Assembly (NCBI GenBank): GCA_900321005.1
Contig: ONUF01000030.1
Span: 1 to 39,330 of the forward strand
Direction: 5' to 3'
DNA length: 39,330 bases
DNA from: an uncultured Bacteroidales bacterium
Lineage (GTDB): Bacteria > Bacteroidota > Bacteroidia > Bacteroidales > Paludibacteraceae
Made by a program: the position numbers and the translations under genes. Below the pieces are notes generated by a model. That model had not been told where the DNA came from. It made no database searches and saw only the letters and a program-made list of their open reading frames with translations. Below are positions 31,677-39,295 of the stretch, piece by piece; position 1 is the stretch's first letter; each line of letters opens with the position of its first letter.

Positions 31677-32720
31677 ATGAATATACTTTTGACAGGAGTC
31701 GGGGCACCCGGCGTGCAAGGTACAATTTATGCGTTGCGTGCGCTTCAGGGACGTATCATCGGCACAGACGCCGATGAGATGGCGGTCGGTCAATACCTCT
31801 GTGACGAATTCTTTCCTATCGCAAAGGCGAAGGAGACGGAGAGGTATCTGAGTGATCTGATGTCTCTGTGCAAAGAAAAGCAGATTGATTGCATCGTTCC
31901 GCAGAATACGGCAGAATTATCCGTTCTTGCCGAGCACAAAAGCGCGTTCGAGCAGATTGGCACGAAAATCCTTGTGTCGGACCAACAAAGTATTGCCGAT
32001 GCCAATAACAAGTATCGCTTGCTATGCAAGGCACAAGAATTGGCTATTCCGACAGGTTCCTTCTCTCTCTGTTCTGACTTCGGACAACTCGCCGATCAGG
32101 TTGCTTGGCGTCGCGAGGCGGGATTGTTGACGGTCGTCAAGCCGCCGTGCGGCAACGGATCGCGCGGCGTGCGGGTGATCATTGCGGGCGAGGGGAGGAA
32201 CCGCAAGGAGGATTTTTATAATTCCAAGCCTTCTTCGCTGTACTGTACCTTAGAGGAGTTGCATGCTATTTTGGGCGATCAGTTTCCGGAATTGCTTGTA
32301 ATGGACTATTTGCCGGGAGAGGAATATACGGTCGATGTGTTGCGTACCAATCGGCAGTTTGTGGCGTTGCCCCGTAAGCGGGAGGCGATGCGGAGCGGTA
32401 TCACATTTAGGGCTTCTTTAGAAAAAAACGAAGCGATTATGGATGCCGTAGAAAAACTGAGCGAGGCATTGGATTTGCGTTATTGTTTCGGCTTCCAGTT
32501 CAAGAAGGATGCAGACGGAAAACCGGTGTTGCTGGAGTGCAACCCGCGTGTGCAAGGCACGATGGTCATGTCGGCAATGGCCGGGGCCAATATCATTGCG
32601 GCAGCAGTTCGGGATTGTCTGCAACTGCCGTCGGAACCTATGCAGATTGATTGGAACACGCGCCTGATACGGTATTGGGGAGCTATCGGAGTCAATGAGG
32701 CAGGAGTGGTCAAAATATAA
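31677..32720 (+). CDS. ATP-grasp domain protein
   Basis: An ATP-dependent ligase-type enzyme related to the carbamoyl-phosphate synthase large subunit and PylC-like proteins; the substrates are unknown, with an amino acid or small acid being the usual kind. The 347-residue protein has an N-terminal Rossmann-like pre-ATP-grasp domain (MNILLTGVGAPGVQG), the P-loop-like VVKPPCGNGSRGV (about 158), MDYLPGEEYTVDVL (about 210), and the metal-binding end LLECNPRVQGTM (about 285). The start at 31677 is set by the promoter; the frame reaches 31533 but overlaps GT2. It overlaps the HAD gene by 26 bases. Confidence 0.87.
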   Translation: MNILLTGVGAPGVQGTIYALRALQGRIIGTDADEMAVGQYLCDEFFPIAKAKETERYLSDLMSLCKEKQIDCIVPQNTAELSVLAEHKSAFEQIGTKILVSDQQSIADANNKYRLLCKAQELAIPTGSFSLCSDFGQLADQVAWRREAGLLTVVKPPCGNGSRGVRVIIAGEGRNRKEDFYNSKPSSLYCTLEELHAILGDQFPELLVMDYLPGEEYTVDVLRTNRQFVALPRKREAMRSGITFRASLEKNEAIMDAVEKLSEALDLRYCFGFQFKKDADGKPVLLECNPRVQGTMVMSAMAGANIIAAAVRDCLQLPSEPMQIDWNTRLIRYWGAIGVNEAGVVKI

Positions 32721-33279
32721 GTTAGTGGTCTTCGACCTCGATAACACGCTGTATCGCGAGACGGATTATTTGTTTGCTGCCTATCGCCGCATTGCGGAAA
32801 GGTGCGCTGCTGACCCTCCAACCGCAGAGGAGTATTATTCGTATCTGTGTACTTCTTTTGCTCGGGAGGGCAGAACGGATTTATTCCAACGGTTCAAAGA
32901 CCGATATGCGGTCGCGCTAAGCATTCCGCAGATGCTCGAAATACTGCGAACAACCGAATGTGCGCTCCCCCTCTATCCGGCGAAGAAAGACCAGATAGCG
33001 CAGCTGCTTGAGAATGGCAAAAAAGTCGCGATCCTGACCAACGGAAACAGTCAGCAGCAACGGCAGAAAATAGCTAACTTGCAGATAAAGGAGTTGTTCC
33101 CGCAGCTGACTGTAGTCTATGCCTCGGAGATTGAGAGCAAGCCTTCGCCTCGCGCGTTGCAGCGACTCATGGAGCAGGCAGGTGTCCGGCCGGAGGAAAC
33201 GCTCTTCGTAGGAGACGGCGAAACGGATTGCCGGACGGCAGCGAACGCAGGAGTGGATTTTGTATATACAACCGAATAA
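32695..33279 (+). CDS. HAD-superfamily hydrolase
   Basis: A cytosolic phosphatase of the haloacid dehalogenase superfamily, probably acting on a small phosphorylated metabolite. The 194-residue protein has motif I VFDLDNTLY (Asp nucleophile near 14), motif II ILTNGNS (about 103), motif III Lys in ESKPSPRAL (about 147), and motif IV VGDGETDC (about 172), with a helical cap between I and II. It overlaps the ATP-grasp gene by 26 bases and precedes the PIG-L gene by 8, so the three are very likely one operon. The substrate is not deducible. Confidence 0.9.
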   Translation: MRQEWSKYKLVVFDLDNTLYRETDYLFAAYRRIAERCAADPPTAEEYYSYLCTSFAREGRTDLFQRFKDRYAVALSIPQMLEILRTTECALPLYPAKKDQIAQLLENGKKVAILTNGNSQQQRQKIANLQIKELFPQLTVVYASEIESKPSPRALQRLMEQAGVRPEETLFVGDGETDCRTAANAGVDFVYTTE

Positions 33280-33287
33280 AAACAGAT

Positions 33288-33926
33288 ATGTTATTCAAAG
33301 AAATTAAACGAGTGTTAGTGCTCGCTCCGCATACTGATGATGGAGAATTAGGTATGGGCGGAACCATTCATAAGTTGTTAAAGGAAGGCAAGCAGGTGAC
33401 CTATGTGGCCTTTTCTACGGCTTCCAAGTCGCTGCCTGCAGGTATGCCGGCAGACACCTTGAAGAATGAAGTGAGGAATGCGACGCGTGCGCTCGGTATC
33501 CAGCCGCAAAACCTGGTTATATACGACTATGAAGTGCGCGAACTCAATTATGTCCGTCAGCAGATTCTGGAGAAACTGATCGAGTTGCGCGAGCAGCTTC
33601 ATCCGGATATCGTGTTTATCCCGAGTACGCACGACGTGCATCAGGATCATCAGACGATTGCACAGGAAGCGATTCGCGCCTTTAAGAACACAACGCTCTT
33701 AGGCTACGAATTGATTTGGAATAATCTGACCTTCAACACGCAGTGTTTTGTGGAACTGAGTGAGGACGACCTGTCGGCGAAACATCAAGCGCTCGCCGAG
33801 TATCACTCACAAAAGGGAAAGAGTTACATGTCCGAGGACTTCATTCGTTCGCAAGCCCTCACACGGGGTGTGCAAGCAGGACTGCCGTTCGCGGAAGTGT
33901 TTGAAGTGACGCGCCTATTTTTGTAA
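33288..33926 (+). CDS. PIG-L family deacetylase
   Basis: A metal-dependent deacetylase of the PIG-L/LmbE family, which removes N-acetyl groups from sugars such as GlcNAc derivatives. The 212-residue protein has the zinc-binding motif as LAPHTDDGELGMGGT (about 12-26), a variant of the usual PHPDDE, and the second motif STHDVHQDH (about 112-120). ATG at 33288 is used; the longer frame overlaps the HAD gene. Last gene of the ATP-grasp operon. Its end overlaps the convergent GT4 gene by 12 bases. The substrate is likely a sugar intermediate of the nearby glycan locus. Confidence 0.88.
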   Translation: MLFKEIKRVLVLAPHTDDGELGMGGTIHKLLKEGKQVTYVAFSTASKSLPAGMPADTLKNEVRNATRALGIQPQNLVIYDYEVRELNYVRQQILEKLIELREQLHPDIVFIPSTHDVHQDHQTIAQEAIRAFKNTTLLGYELIWNNLTFNTQCFVELSEDDLSAKHQALAEYHSQKGKSYMSEDFIRSQALTRGVQAGLPFAEVFEVTRLFL

Positions 33927-35117
33927 ACGCAAGAAGATCTGCTCCCATAACTCCGCCTGATATTGGCGGGAATAAAGCGCTTTCTTCTCTCGTACGACAG
34001 CCTGACGGGTACATCCGTTCTTTTGCCATTCGGCATATTTGTCCAGGATAAACGCAACGACTTCTTCTGCGGTCGTAGCGGAGAGGCCCGCGTTGGTCTC
34101 TTTTATTACCTGTGCTAGGCATTCCTCGTCGCTGGTGACGCACAGCACCGGTTTTTCAACACCCAAAGCTTCAAAGAATTTGGTGGTCATCTTGCCGTGA
34201 CCGCTTTCTTTGCCTGCCCGATTGGTGAGAACAAGGCTCATAGAGGCATGCTGCAAGGTGGGCGCGATGCGCTCCTGCGGGATGATGCCGTGATAGTGCA
34301 TGTACGCTTCGACGCCTTCTTGCTGCGCCAAAGAGCGGATGAGTTGTTCGCTTGCCGGATCGGTGTACCAACTGACAGAAAGTTCTTTGGGCGATAGGGA
34401 TAATTGTTTGAGCGCTTGGAACAGCAAAATCGGGTCTTGTTGCGGGGCCGGAAAGACTTTACCGGTATATACGATGTCAAAGATCTTTGTCGGAATGTTT
34501 TCCGGCACAAAGACCTGACTGTCATAGCCGTTGTACACCAACGAACAGGGCTTGGGCGTGATCGAGCGAATCAGTTCAACATGCCAAGGAGAGACGGAAG
34601 TGATGGCGTCGGCTCGTTGGAGTTCTTTGTTCCGGCGGCGAATGTTCTGCCGGATATACAGTTTGGCAAAAGGTTTCAACCAAGGCTTGTGATGACTCAG
34701 ATACAGCATTTGATTGGCCGGCGCCTGCTCTACCATGTCTCTTAAATCCACCACACAAGGAATATGAAGTTTTCGGGCTATCCGGTTCGCCGTGCGGAGA
34801 GGAAAGGTGTGGAACGAGGTGCAGAAGACCAAATCGTATTTCTGCTCACGGATAATGTGTTTTACCTCGCGTTCGAAGGTCCGTTCTTTCCAGTTGAACA
34901 GCATCGTTCCTATATTCTTGATGGTCCAATCGGCAAAGCCGGCCTTATACAGAGACACCTCATCGATCGGGTATTCATGCGCAAAGGTGATAGGATCCGC
35001 CTTTTCACATATCACGCGGACAACATGTCCCTTTTGCGTTAAGTATTCGCACAATAACCGCAGACGCGGCTTGTATGCCGGGGCTGAGAATCCGTCCGAT
35101 AAGATGAGTATGTTCAT
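33915..35117 (-). CDS. Glycosyltransferase family 4 (GT-B fold)
   Basis: A cytosolic GT-B transferase for surface-glycan assembly. The 400-residue protein has an N-terminal acceptor domain (MNILILSDGFSAPAYKPR), a middle VSPWHVELI and YNGYDSQVF region, and a donor-binding C-terminal domain with IVYTGKVF (about 214) and the KFFEALGVEKPVL segment (about 318) that carries the conserved E-x7-E-like part. No membrane helices. Start overlaps the upstream deacetylase-like gene by ATGA. Third gene of the ABC-F operon as laid out here. Confidence 0.87.
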   Translation of the reverse strand: MNILILSDGFSAPAYKPRLRLLCEYLTQKGHVVRVICEKADPITFAHEYPIDEVSLYKAGFADWTIKNIGTMLFNWKERTFEREVKHIIREQKYDLVFCTSFHTFPLRTANRIARKLHIPCVVDLRDMVEQAPANQMLYLSHHKPWLKPFAKLYIRQNIRRRNKELQRADAITSVSPWHVELIRSITPKPCSLVYNGYDSQVFVPENIPTKIFDIVYTGKVFPAPQQDPILLFQALKQLSLSPKELSVSWYTDPASEQLIRSLAQQEGVEAYMHYHGIIPQERIAPTLQHASMSLVLTNRAGKESGHGKMTTKFFEALGVEKPVLCVTSDEECLAQVIKETNAGLSATTAEEVVAFILDKYAEWQKNGCTRQAVVREKKALYSRQYQAELWEQIFLRLQK

Positions 35118-36280
35118 GCCAAAAGAGAGATGATTTTGCTGTATAATGAAGCGTGATAGGTGGTAGGCAACAGATTGCTGTTATGCCATAAGATGCAGAG
35201 GTCGCCATGATGCATTCGCACTTTCTCTATCAATTGCTCGCACAGGAAATACGCCTCGTCTTCCGTTAGGTTCATGTAGTTCGGATTACTGAGCGTGGTG
35301 TCCATAATCATCAGCGGGTGCAGCGTGAGGTTTGTCAGTTGGTACGAAGCGGGGTTGATCCACCGTACGGCACGGGTGGTCTGCAAGCGGAAACCGGCTT
35401 CGTCGGCAAAACCCGTTGTGAAATCATCCGTATAACCGGCTTTCACGAGTTGTTGGAGTTGTCGGAGCGATGTACGCAAGTAGTGGGTGCGGAACATGCG
35501 GCTGTATTCAATCTTCGGGATGTCGCCGTAATAACTGCCATGTACACCCATATACACATTGTTGTGCCGCAACATGTGTTTCAATTGCTTGAAATCGCGT
35601 CCATAGCGCGGGTATTGCGGGGCATCGTATCCGAGTCCCCGGGTGCGCTTGACGAAATAAACGACGTCTGCCTGCTTCACTTTCGCGTCTTGCTCGATGA
35701 ACCAAGGGAAGGTATAATACGGGTCGTTATGGATGTCGCGCAAAGCCGCCCATACTTGTTTCCCCTCTCCGCGCTTGAGTCCGCCGAAAAAGCCGCGCAG
35801 CGAGCGATACTTGGAAATAGTATCGATGTCGTGCGTCAGGTAGATGTGCTCGAATCCCGGAGAAGGAAGCGGGCAATTCAAGAGTTTGAGTAGTTGGCGT
35901 GCATATTCATCCAATAACGGCACTTGCAATCGACCATTGTGACCCAGGATGGAGAACCGGGCGGCAAAACGATCGTGTTCATCCCGCTCGGTATTATAAC
36001 TCTCTTCGGCACGCGAGATGAAGAAAAACGCGTTGTACACGATATCCGTACGGATGATCGCTTTCCCTTTTGCGGGTTGCTCCACTTGCACCTTTCCCAT
36101 GTCGGGCAACACGATATAATTACCGAATTTCCCGTTTGGCACAATAATCACATCGTGGTCTTCCAGCGCTTTCTCGTCTGCGGTATAGGCTACACGCGCA
36201 GCAGCTTCGCTGTCTCCGTAGCAAAGCCAAGTGATGATGTACTCAATCACTTCGTCTAACTTTCGCTTAGTAGTTCCCAT
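35114..36280 (-). CDS. Polysaccharide-deacetylase-like protein with DUF7033-type N-terminus
   Basis: The 388-residue protein is of a kind often found in Bacteroidota glycan clusters. The N-terminal part (about 1-140) fits a DUF7033-like domain (recognised only by general look), and the C-terminal part a polysaccharide deacetylase fold, with YLTHDID (about 147-153), MGVHGSYY (about 240) and the late LCILWHNSNL (about 370) as candidate metal or catalytic residues. No signal peptide, so it may act in the cytosol. It overlaps ABC-F by 25 bases upstream and GT4 by 4 bases downstream. Its exact reaction is not established. Confidence 0.75.
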   Translation of the reverse strand: MGTTKRKLDEVIEYIITWLCYGDSEAAARVAYTADEKALEDHDVIIVPNGKFGNYIVLPDMGKVQVEQPAKGKAIIRTDIVYNAFFFISRAEESYNTERDEHDRFAARFSILGHNGRLQVPLLDEYARQLLKLLNCPLPSPGFEHIYLTHDIDTISKYRSLRGFFGGLKRGEGKQVWAALRDIHNDPYYTFPWFIEQDAKVKQADVVYFVKRTRGLGYDAPQYPRYGRDFKQLKHMLRHNNVYMGVHGSYYGDIPKIEYSRMFRTHYLRTSLRQLQQLVKAGYTDDFTTGFADEAGFRLQTTRAVRWINPASYQLTNLTLHPLMIMDTTLSNPNYMNLTEDEAYFLCEQLIEKVRMHHGDLCILWHNSNLLPTTYHASLYSKIISLLA

Positions 36281-38085
36281 TCGTATAGTTTTTGTTCTAT
36301 CTGGTGTTTGACGGTTTCGTATTTCCGGAAGTTCTCCTGCGTTTGGTTTTCCGGCAGGGAGAGGAGTTGTTCCATCTCTGCCTGTTGGGCTTCCAAGGCT
36401 GCGATAGCTTCTTCGGTCTCGGCTATCTGCCGCTCTTTCTTTCGTTTCTCCGCCGCTGCGGCTTTTTGTGAGGCATAATCCAAGGCTCCAGAGAAGCCTG
36501 ACGTTGGCTTTGACTGTCGGTTGACCGTCGGTTGACCGTCGGTATTCTGAGTGTTTTGGGTGCTCTGAGTGCTTGGATTCTTTTTCTCCAACTCCTGCAG
36601 GTTGGTTATTTTCTTCGTGCGGAGGAAGTCGTAGATACCACCGAGGTGTTCGCGCACATGTCCGCCGCCAAACTCATACACTTTGGTGACAAGTCCGTTG
36701 AGGAAATCGCGGTCATGGCTGACGCATATGAGTGTGCCGTCGAAGGCCTGTAGTGCAGCTTTGAGTACATCTTTGGATTGCATGTCGAGGTGGTTAGTCG
36801 GCTCGTCGAGGATGAGCAGGTTGCATGGCTCGAGCAGCAGACGAATCATCGCCAAGCGGCTTCGTTCGCCGCCGGAGAGCACTTTGACTTTCTTGTCGGA
36901 CGCTTCGCCGCCGAACATAAAGGCGCCGAGGATGTCGCGAATCTTTGTGCGGATATCTCCTACTGCCACATAGTCGATCGTTTCAAAGACGGTCTTGTTT
37001 TCGTCCAGCAGCGCCGCTTGGTTTTGGGCGAAATAGCCGATCTTGACGTTGTGACCGATCTTGAGGTTACCCAAGTAGTCGAGTTGGCCCATGATACACT
37101 TGACGAGCGTCGTTTTTCCTTCGCCGTTCTTGCCGACGAAGGCCACTTTCTCGCCGCGACGGATGGTGAAATTCACATCATGGAAGACGTTGTGCGAACC
37201 GAAATCCTTGCGCAAGTCTTCGATGATGAGCGGGAAGTCTCCGCTGCGCGGGGCAGGCGGAAAACGGAGGTTAAGACGTGAGGTGTCTTCGAGGTCCACT
37301 TCCAGTCGTTCGAGTTTCTCGAGTTGCTTGATACGACTCTGCACTTGTACGGCTTTGGTCGCTTTGTAGCGGAAACGCTCGATGAACTCTTCGGTGTCCT
37401 GAATCATCTTCTGCTGGTTCTGGTACGCCCTCACTTGTTGTTCGTGCCTTTCTTTACGTAACGCCACAAAACGAGTATAATTAACATTGTAATCATATAT
37501 TCGTCCGAGTGTTATTTCGATGGTTCGACCGCACACGTTGTCGATGAACGCGCGGTCGTGACTGACCATGAGTACGGCCGACGGACTCGCTTTGAGGAAG
37601 TCCTCCAACCATTGGATAGACTCGATATCGAGGTGGTTGGTTGGCTCGTCGAGGAGCAATAAGTCCGGATGACGCAAGAGAATCTTGGCTAACTCTATAC
37701 GCATTCGCCATCCGCCGGAGAATTCGGAGCAGGGTCTTTCAAAGTCTTTGCGCTCGAAGCCAAGACCGATGATTGTTCTGTCCATCTCGGCAATAAACCG
37801 CGCCTCGTCTTCGCCCGCGAAAACAGTCATCACTTCTTCGCGCAGCGTCCGGTCATCGTGGAAAAGCATGACTTGCGGCAGATAGCCGATCGTCATGTCG
37901 GCTTCGCGGGCAATGCGTCCGCTGGTCGGTTGGTACTCCCCTGCGATGAGTCGCAGAAGGGTCGTTTTGCCCGCTCCGTTCTTGCCCACCAGCGCTACAC
38001 GTTCCTTACGGTTGATAAGGAAAGTGATGTCGTCCAGCACGGGACGCGCCGAGAACTCCATACTTACGTGATCAATGGTCAGCAT
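36256..38085 (-). CDS. ABC-F family ATPase
   Basis: A soluble twin-ATPase protein of the ABC-F group, members of which act on ribosomes. The 609-residue protein has two nucleotide-binding domains: Walker A GKNGAGKTT (about 37) with signature SEFSGGWRMR and Walker B LLLLDEPTNHLD (about 165); then GKNGEGKTT (about 346) with VLSGGERSRLA and LLILDEPTNHLD (about 455). The interdomain linker (about 235-290) is charged. A C-terminal coiled coil (about 550-605) is preceded by a repeat-encoded Thr/Gln/Asn stretch. ATG at 38085 is chosen over 38271, whose extra 62 residues come from the IS region. Uup/YheS-like; resistance function not indicated. Confidence 0.92.
   Translation of the reverse strand: MLTIDHVSMEFSARPVLDDITFLINRKERVALVGKNGAGKTTLLRLIAGEYQPTSGRIAREADMTIGYLPQVMLFHDDRTLREEVMTVFAGEDEARFIAEMDRTIIGLGFERKDFERPCSEFSGGWRMRIELAKILLRHPDLLLLDEPTNHLDIESIQWLEDFLKASPSAVLMVSHDRAFIDNVCGRTIEITLGRIYDYNVNYTRFVALRKERHEQQVRAYQNQQKMIQDTEEFIERFRYKATKAVQVQSRIKQLEKLERLEVDLEDTSRLNLRFPPAPRSGDFPLIIEDLRKDFGSHNVFHDVNFTIRRGEKVAFVGKNGEGKTTLVKCIMGQLDYLGNLKIGHNVKIGYFAQNQAALLDENKTVFETIDYVAVGDIRTKIRDILGAFMFGGEASDKKVKVLSGGERSRLAMIRLLLEPCNLLILDEPTNHLDMQSKDVLKAALQAFDGTLICVSHDRDFLNGLVTKVYEFGGGHVREHLGGIYDFLRTKKITNLQELEKKNPSTQSTQNTQNTDGQPTVNRQSKPTSGFSGALDYASQKAAAAEKRKKERQIAETEEAIAALEAQQAEMEQLLSLPENQTQENFRKYETVKHQIEQKLYEWELLSES
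36512..36580. repeat. 11-bp and 9-bp tandem arrays inside the ABC-F gene
   Basis: Three 11-base units, GACTGTCGGTT, GACCGTCGGTT, GACCGTCGGTA (36512-36544), abut four 9-base units of TTCTGAGTG type (36545-36580). On the coding strand they encode NPSTQSTQNTQNT and then DGQPTVNRQSK, a polar linker before the C-terminal coiled coil. Both blocks keep the frame (33 and 36 bases). Confidence 0.9.
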
Positions 38086-38105
38086 GCGCACGAACGATTT
38101 GACGG

Positions 38106-38136
38106 TTGTATATTTAAAATATTTTTTGTATCTTTG
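38106..38136 (+). promoter_or_regulatory. Promoter upstream of the IS110 bridge RNA and recombinase
   Basis: TTG at 38106-38108, 20 bases, TATCTTTG at 38129-38136; the extended -33 reads TTGTATAT. Transcription should start near 38140, just before the first bridge-RNA stem. Whether it belongs to the IS or to flanking DNA cannot be told here. Confidence 0.75.
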
Positions 38137-38139
38137 CAC

Positions 38140-38300
38140 CCGATTTACATCTAAAGTATGGATTAAGACCGATTGAGGGGTGGTGATAACACCGTAATTA
38201 ACGTTCCGTCCCCATACTTTATACATCCAAAAACTGGATAGTTCATTGGGCTTTTGACCCCGCATTCGCAACGATAGTGTTCAGATGTATCAGATGTTAA
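38140..38300 (+). ncRNA. Candidate IS110 bridge RNA
   Basis: IS110 elements carry a bridge RNA in the non-coding end before the recombinase; its loops pair with target and donor DNA. Here the outer stem TACATCT (38146-38152) pairs with AGATGTA (38283-38289). Alternatively, the last T joins a 10-bp stem, 38152-38161 with 38212-38221, whose large internal loop (38162-38211) contains a GGTG/CACC hairpin (38182-38185 with 38190-38193). A second hairpin, ATCCA/TGGAT (38225-38229 with 38235-38239), and a GGG/CCC hairpin (38248-38260) follow. Two stem-loops with internal loops fit the target- and donor-binding layout; which loop does which is not resolved. Confidence 0.6.
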
Positions 38301-38326
38301 TCGTGCACAACTTAAAGTTTAATGTT

Positions 38327-39295
38327 ATGACCTACATTGGTATTGACGTAAGCAAGGATTCGTTCGTGGCAGCTTATCCGACTAAAAGTGGTTACACCAC
38401 CAAGACATTCCCTAACACCACTACTGGTGTGCGCAAGTTCGTTAACTCGCTACCGGCGGATTGCCATTGTGTGATGGAAGCGACCGGCAACTACAGCATG
38501 CTTCTCCTCTATCTACTCCAACAGGCTAATATTATCGTTAGCATGGAGAATCCGCAGAAAATTAAGCATTTTGCACGCGCAATGCTGTCCACTACTAAGA
38601 CAGACGAGATTGATGCAAAACTGATTGCTACGTATGGCGAGAAGATGACTCCTGTGCCCTACAAGATTCCCACGGAAAGTATTATTCTGCTTAAGCAGAA
38701 ACGTACTGTTCTTAGGCAACTTAAGAAGCAACTTACTGCTACGATCAATCTCCAACAATCGTTAGCAGTGTTGCCCAAGCAAGATCCTGCAAGTAAAGTA
38801 GCCATAGAGCAAACTGTTAAATTCTTGCGCAAACAGATCTCTAAAATGGAAGAGGAGATAACTAACCTTTCCACTAAAGAGTTTGGACGTCAAGTTAAAC
38901 TATTAACCTCTATTAAAGGTATAAGTGTTACTATCGCGTCTGCGCTCATTTTAGCTACCGGAGGATTTACCTACTTTAGCAATGCCAAGCAAATATCCCG
39001 ATTCCTCGGTCTTTGCCCTACCTACCAACAATCCGGTACATCAGTCAATTTCAAAGGTCATATTAATCGCAATGGAGATACACATCTGCGCAGTCAAATG
39101 TATGTCGCTGCTTTCGCGTCTATTAGGTGTAATGCTGCTTGCAAAGAAACTTACGAACGTTTGCGTGCGAGAGGTAAATCTGGCAAACTTGCCGTTGTAG
39201 CAGTCGCTAACAAACTTATCCGTCAAGCATTCGCTATTGTCACTAACAATCAACCTTATATAGAAGGATTTGTATCATCTTATGCGAAAAATTAA
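38327..39295 (+). CDS. IS110-family recombinase
   Basis: An RNA-guided DEDD recombinase that moves the element. The 322-residue protein starts YIGIDVSKDSF with the first catalytic Asp, followed by MEATGNY (about 49) and TDEIDAKLIA (about 90-99) for the remaining acidic residues of the RuvC-like domain. A coiled coil (about 120-190) leads to the C-terminal Transposase_20 domain, with SIKGISVTIASALILATGG and the segment RFLGLCPTYQQSG, which holds the likely nucleophilic serine. Intact and of normal length. ATG at 38327 is chosen; the frame reaches 38285 but that part lies in the RNA. Codon use is AT-richer than in the host genes. Confidence 0.93.
   Translation: MTYIGIDVSKDSFVAAYPTKSGYTTKTFPNTTTGVRKFVNSLPADCHCVMEATGNYSMLLLYLLQQANIIVSMENPQKIKHFARAMLSTTKTDEIDAKLIATYGEKMTPVPYKIPTESIILLKQKRTVLRQLKKQLTATINLQQSLAVLPKQDPASKVAIEQTVKFLRKQISKMEEEITNLSTKEFGRQVKLLTSIKGISVTIASALILATGGFTYFSNAKQISRFLGLCPTYQQSGTSVNFKGHINRNGDTHLRSQMYVAAFASIRCNAACKETYERLRARGKSGKLAVVAVANKLIRQAFAIVTNNQPYIEGFVSSYAKN

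Noticed and set aside
1435-36580. Tandem repeats as CRISPR arrays
   Set aside because: Units are 7-11 bases without spacers, and there are no cas genes in the window.
38086-38271. Longer N-terminus for the ABC-F protein
   Set aside because: The extra 62 residues come from IS110 non-coding DNA on the opposite strand; ABC-F proteins begin near MLTIDHVS.
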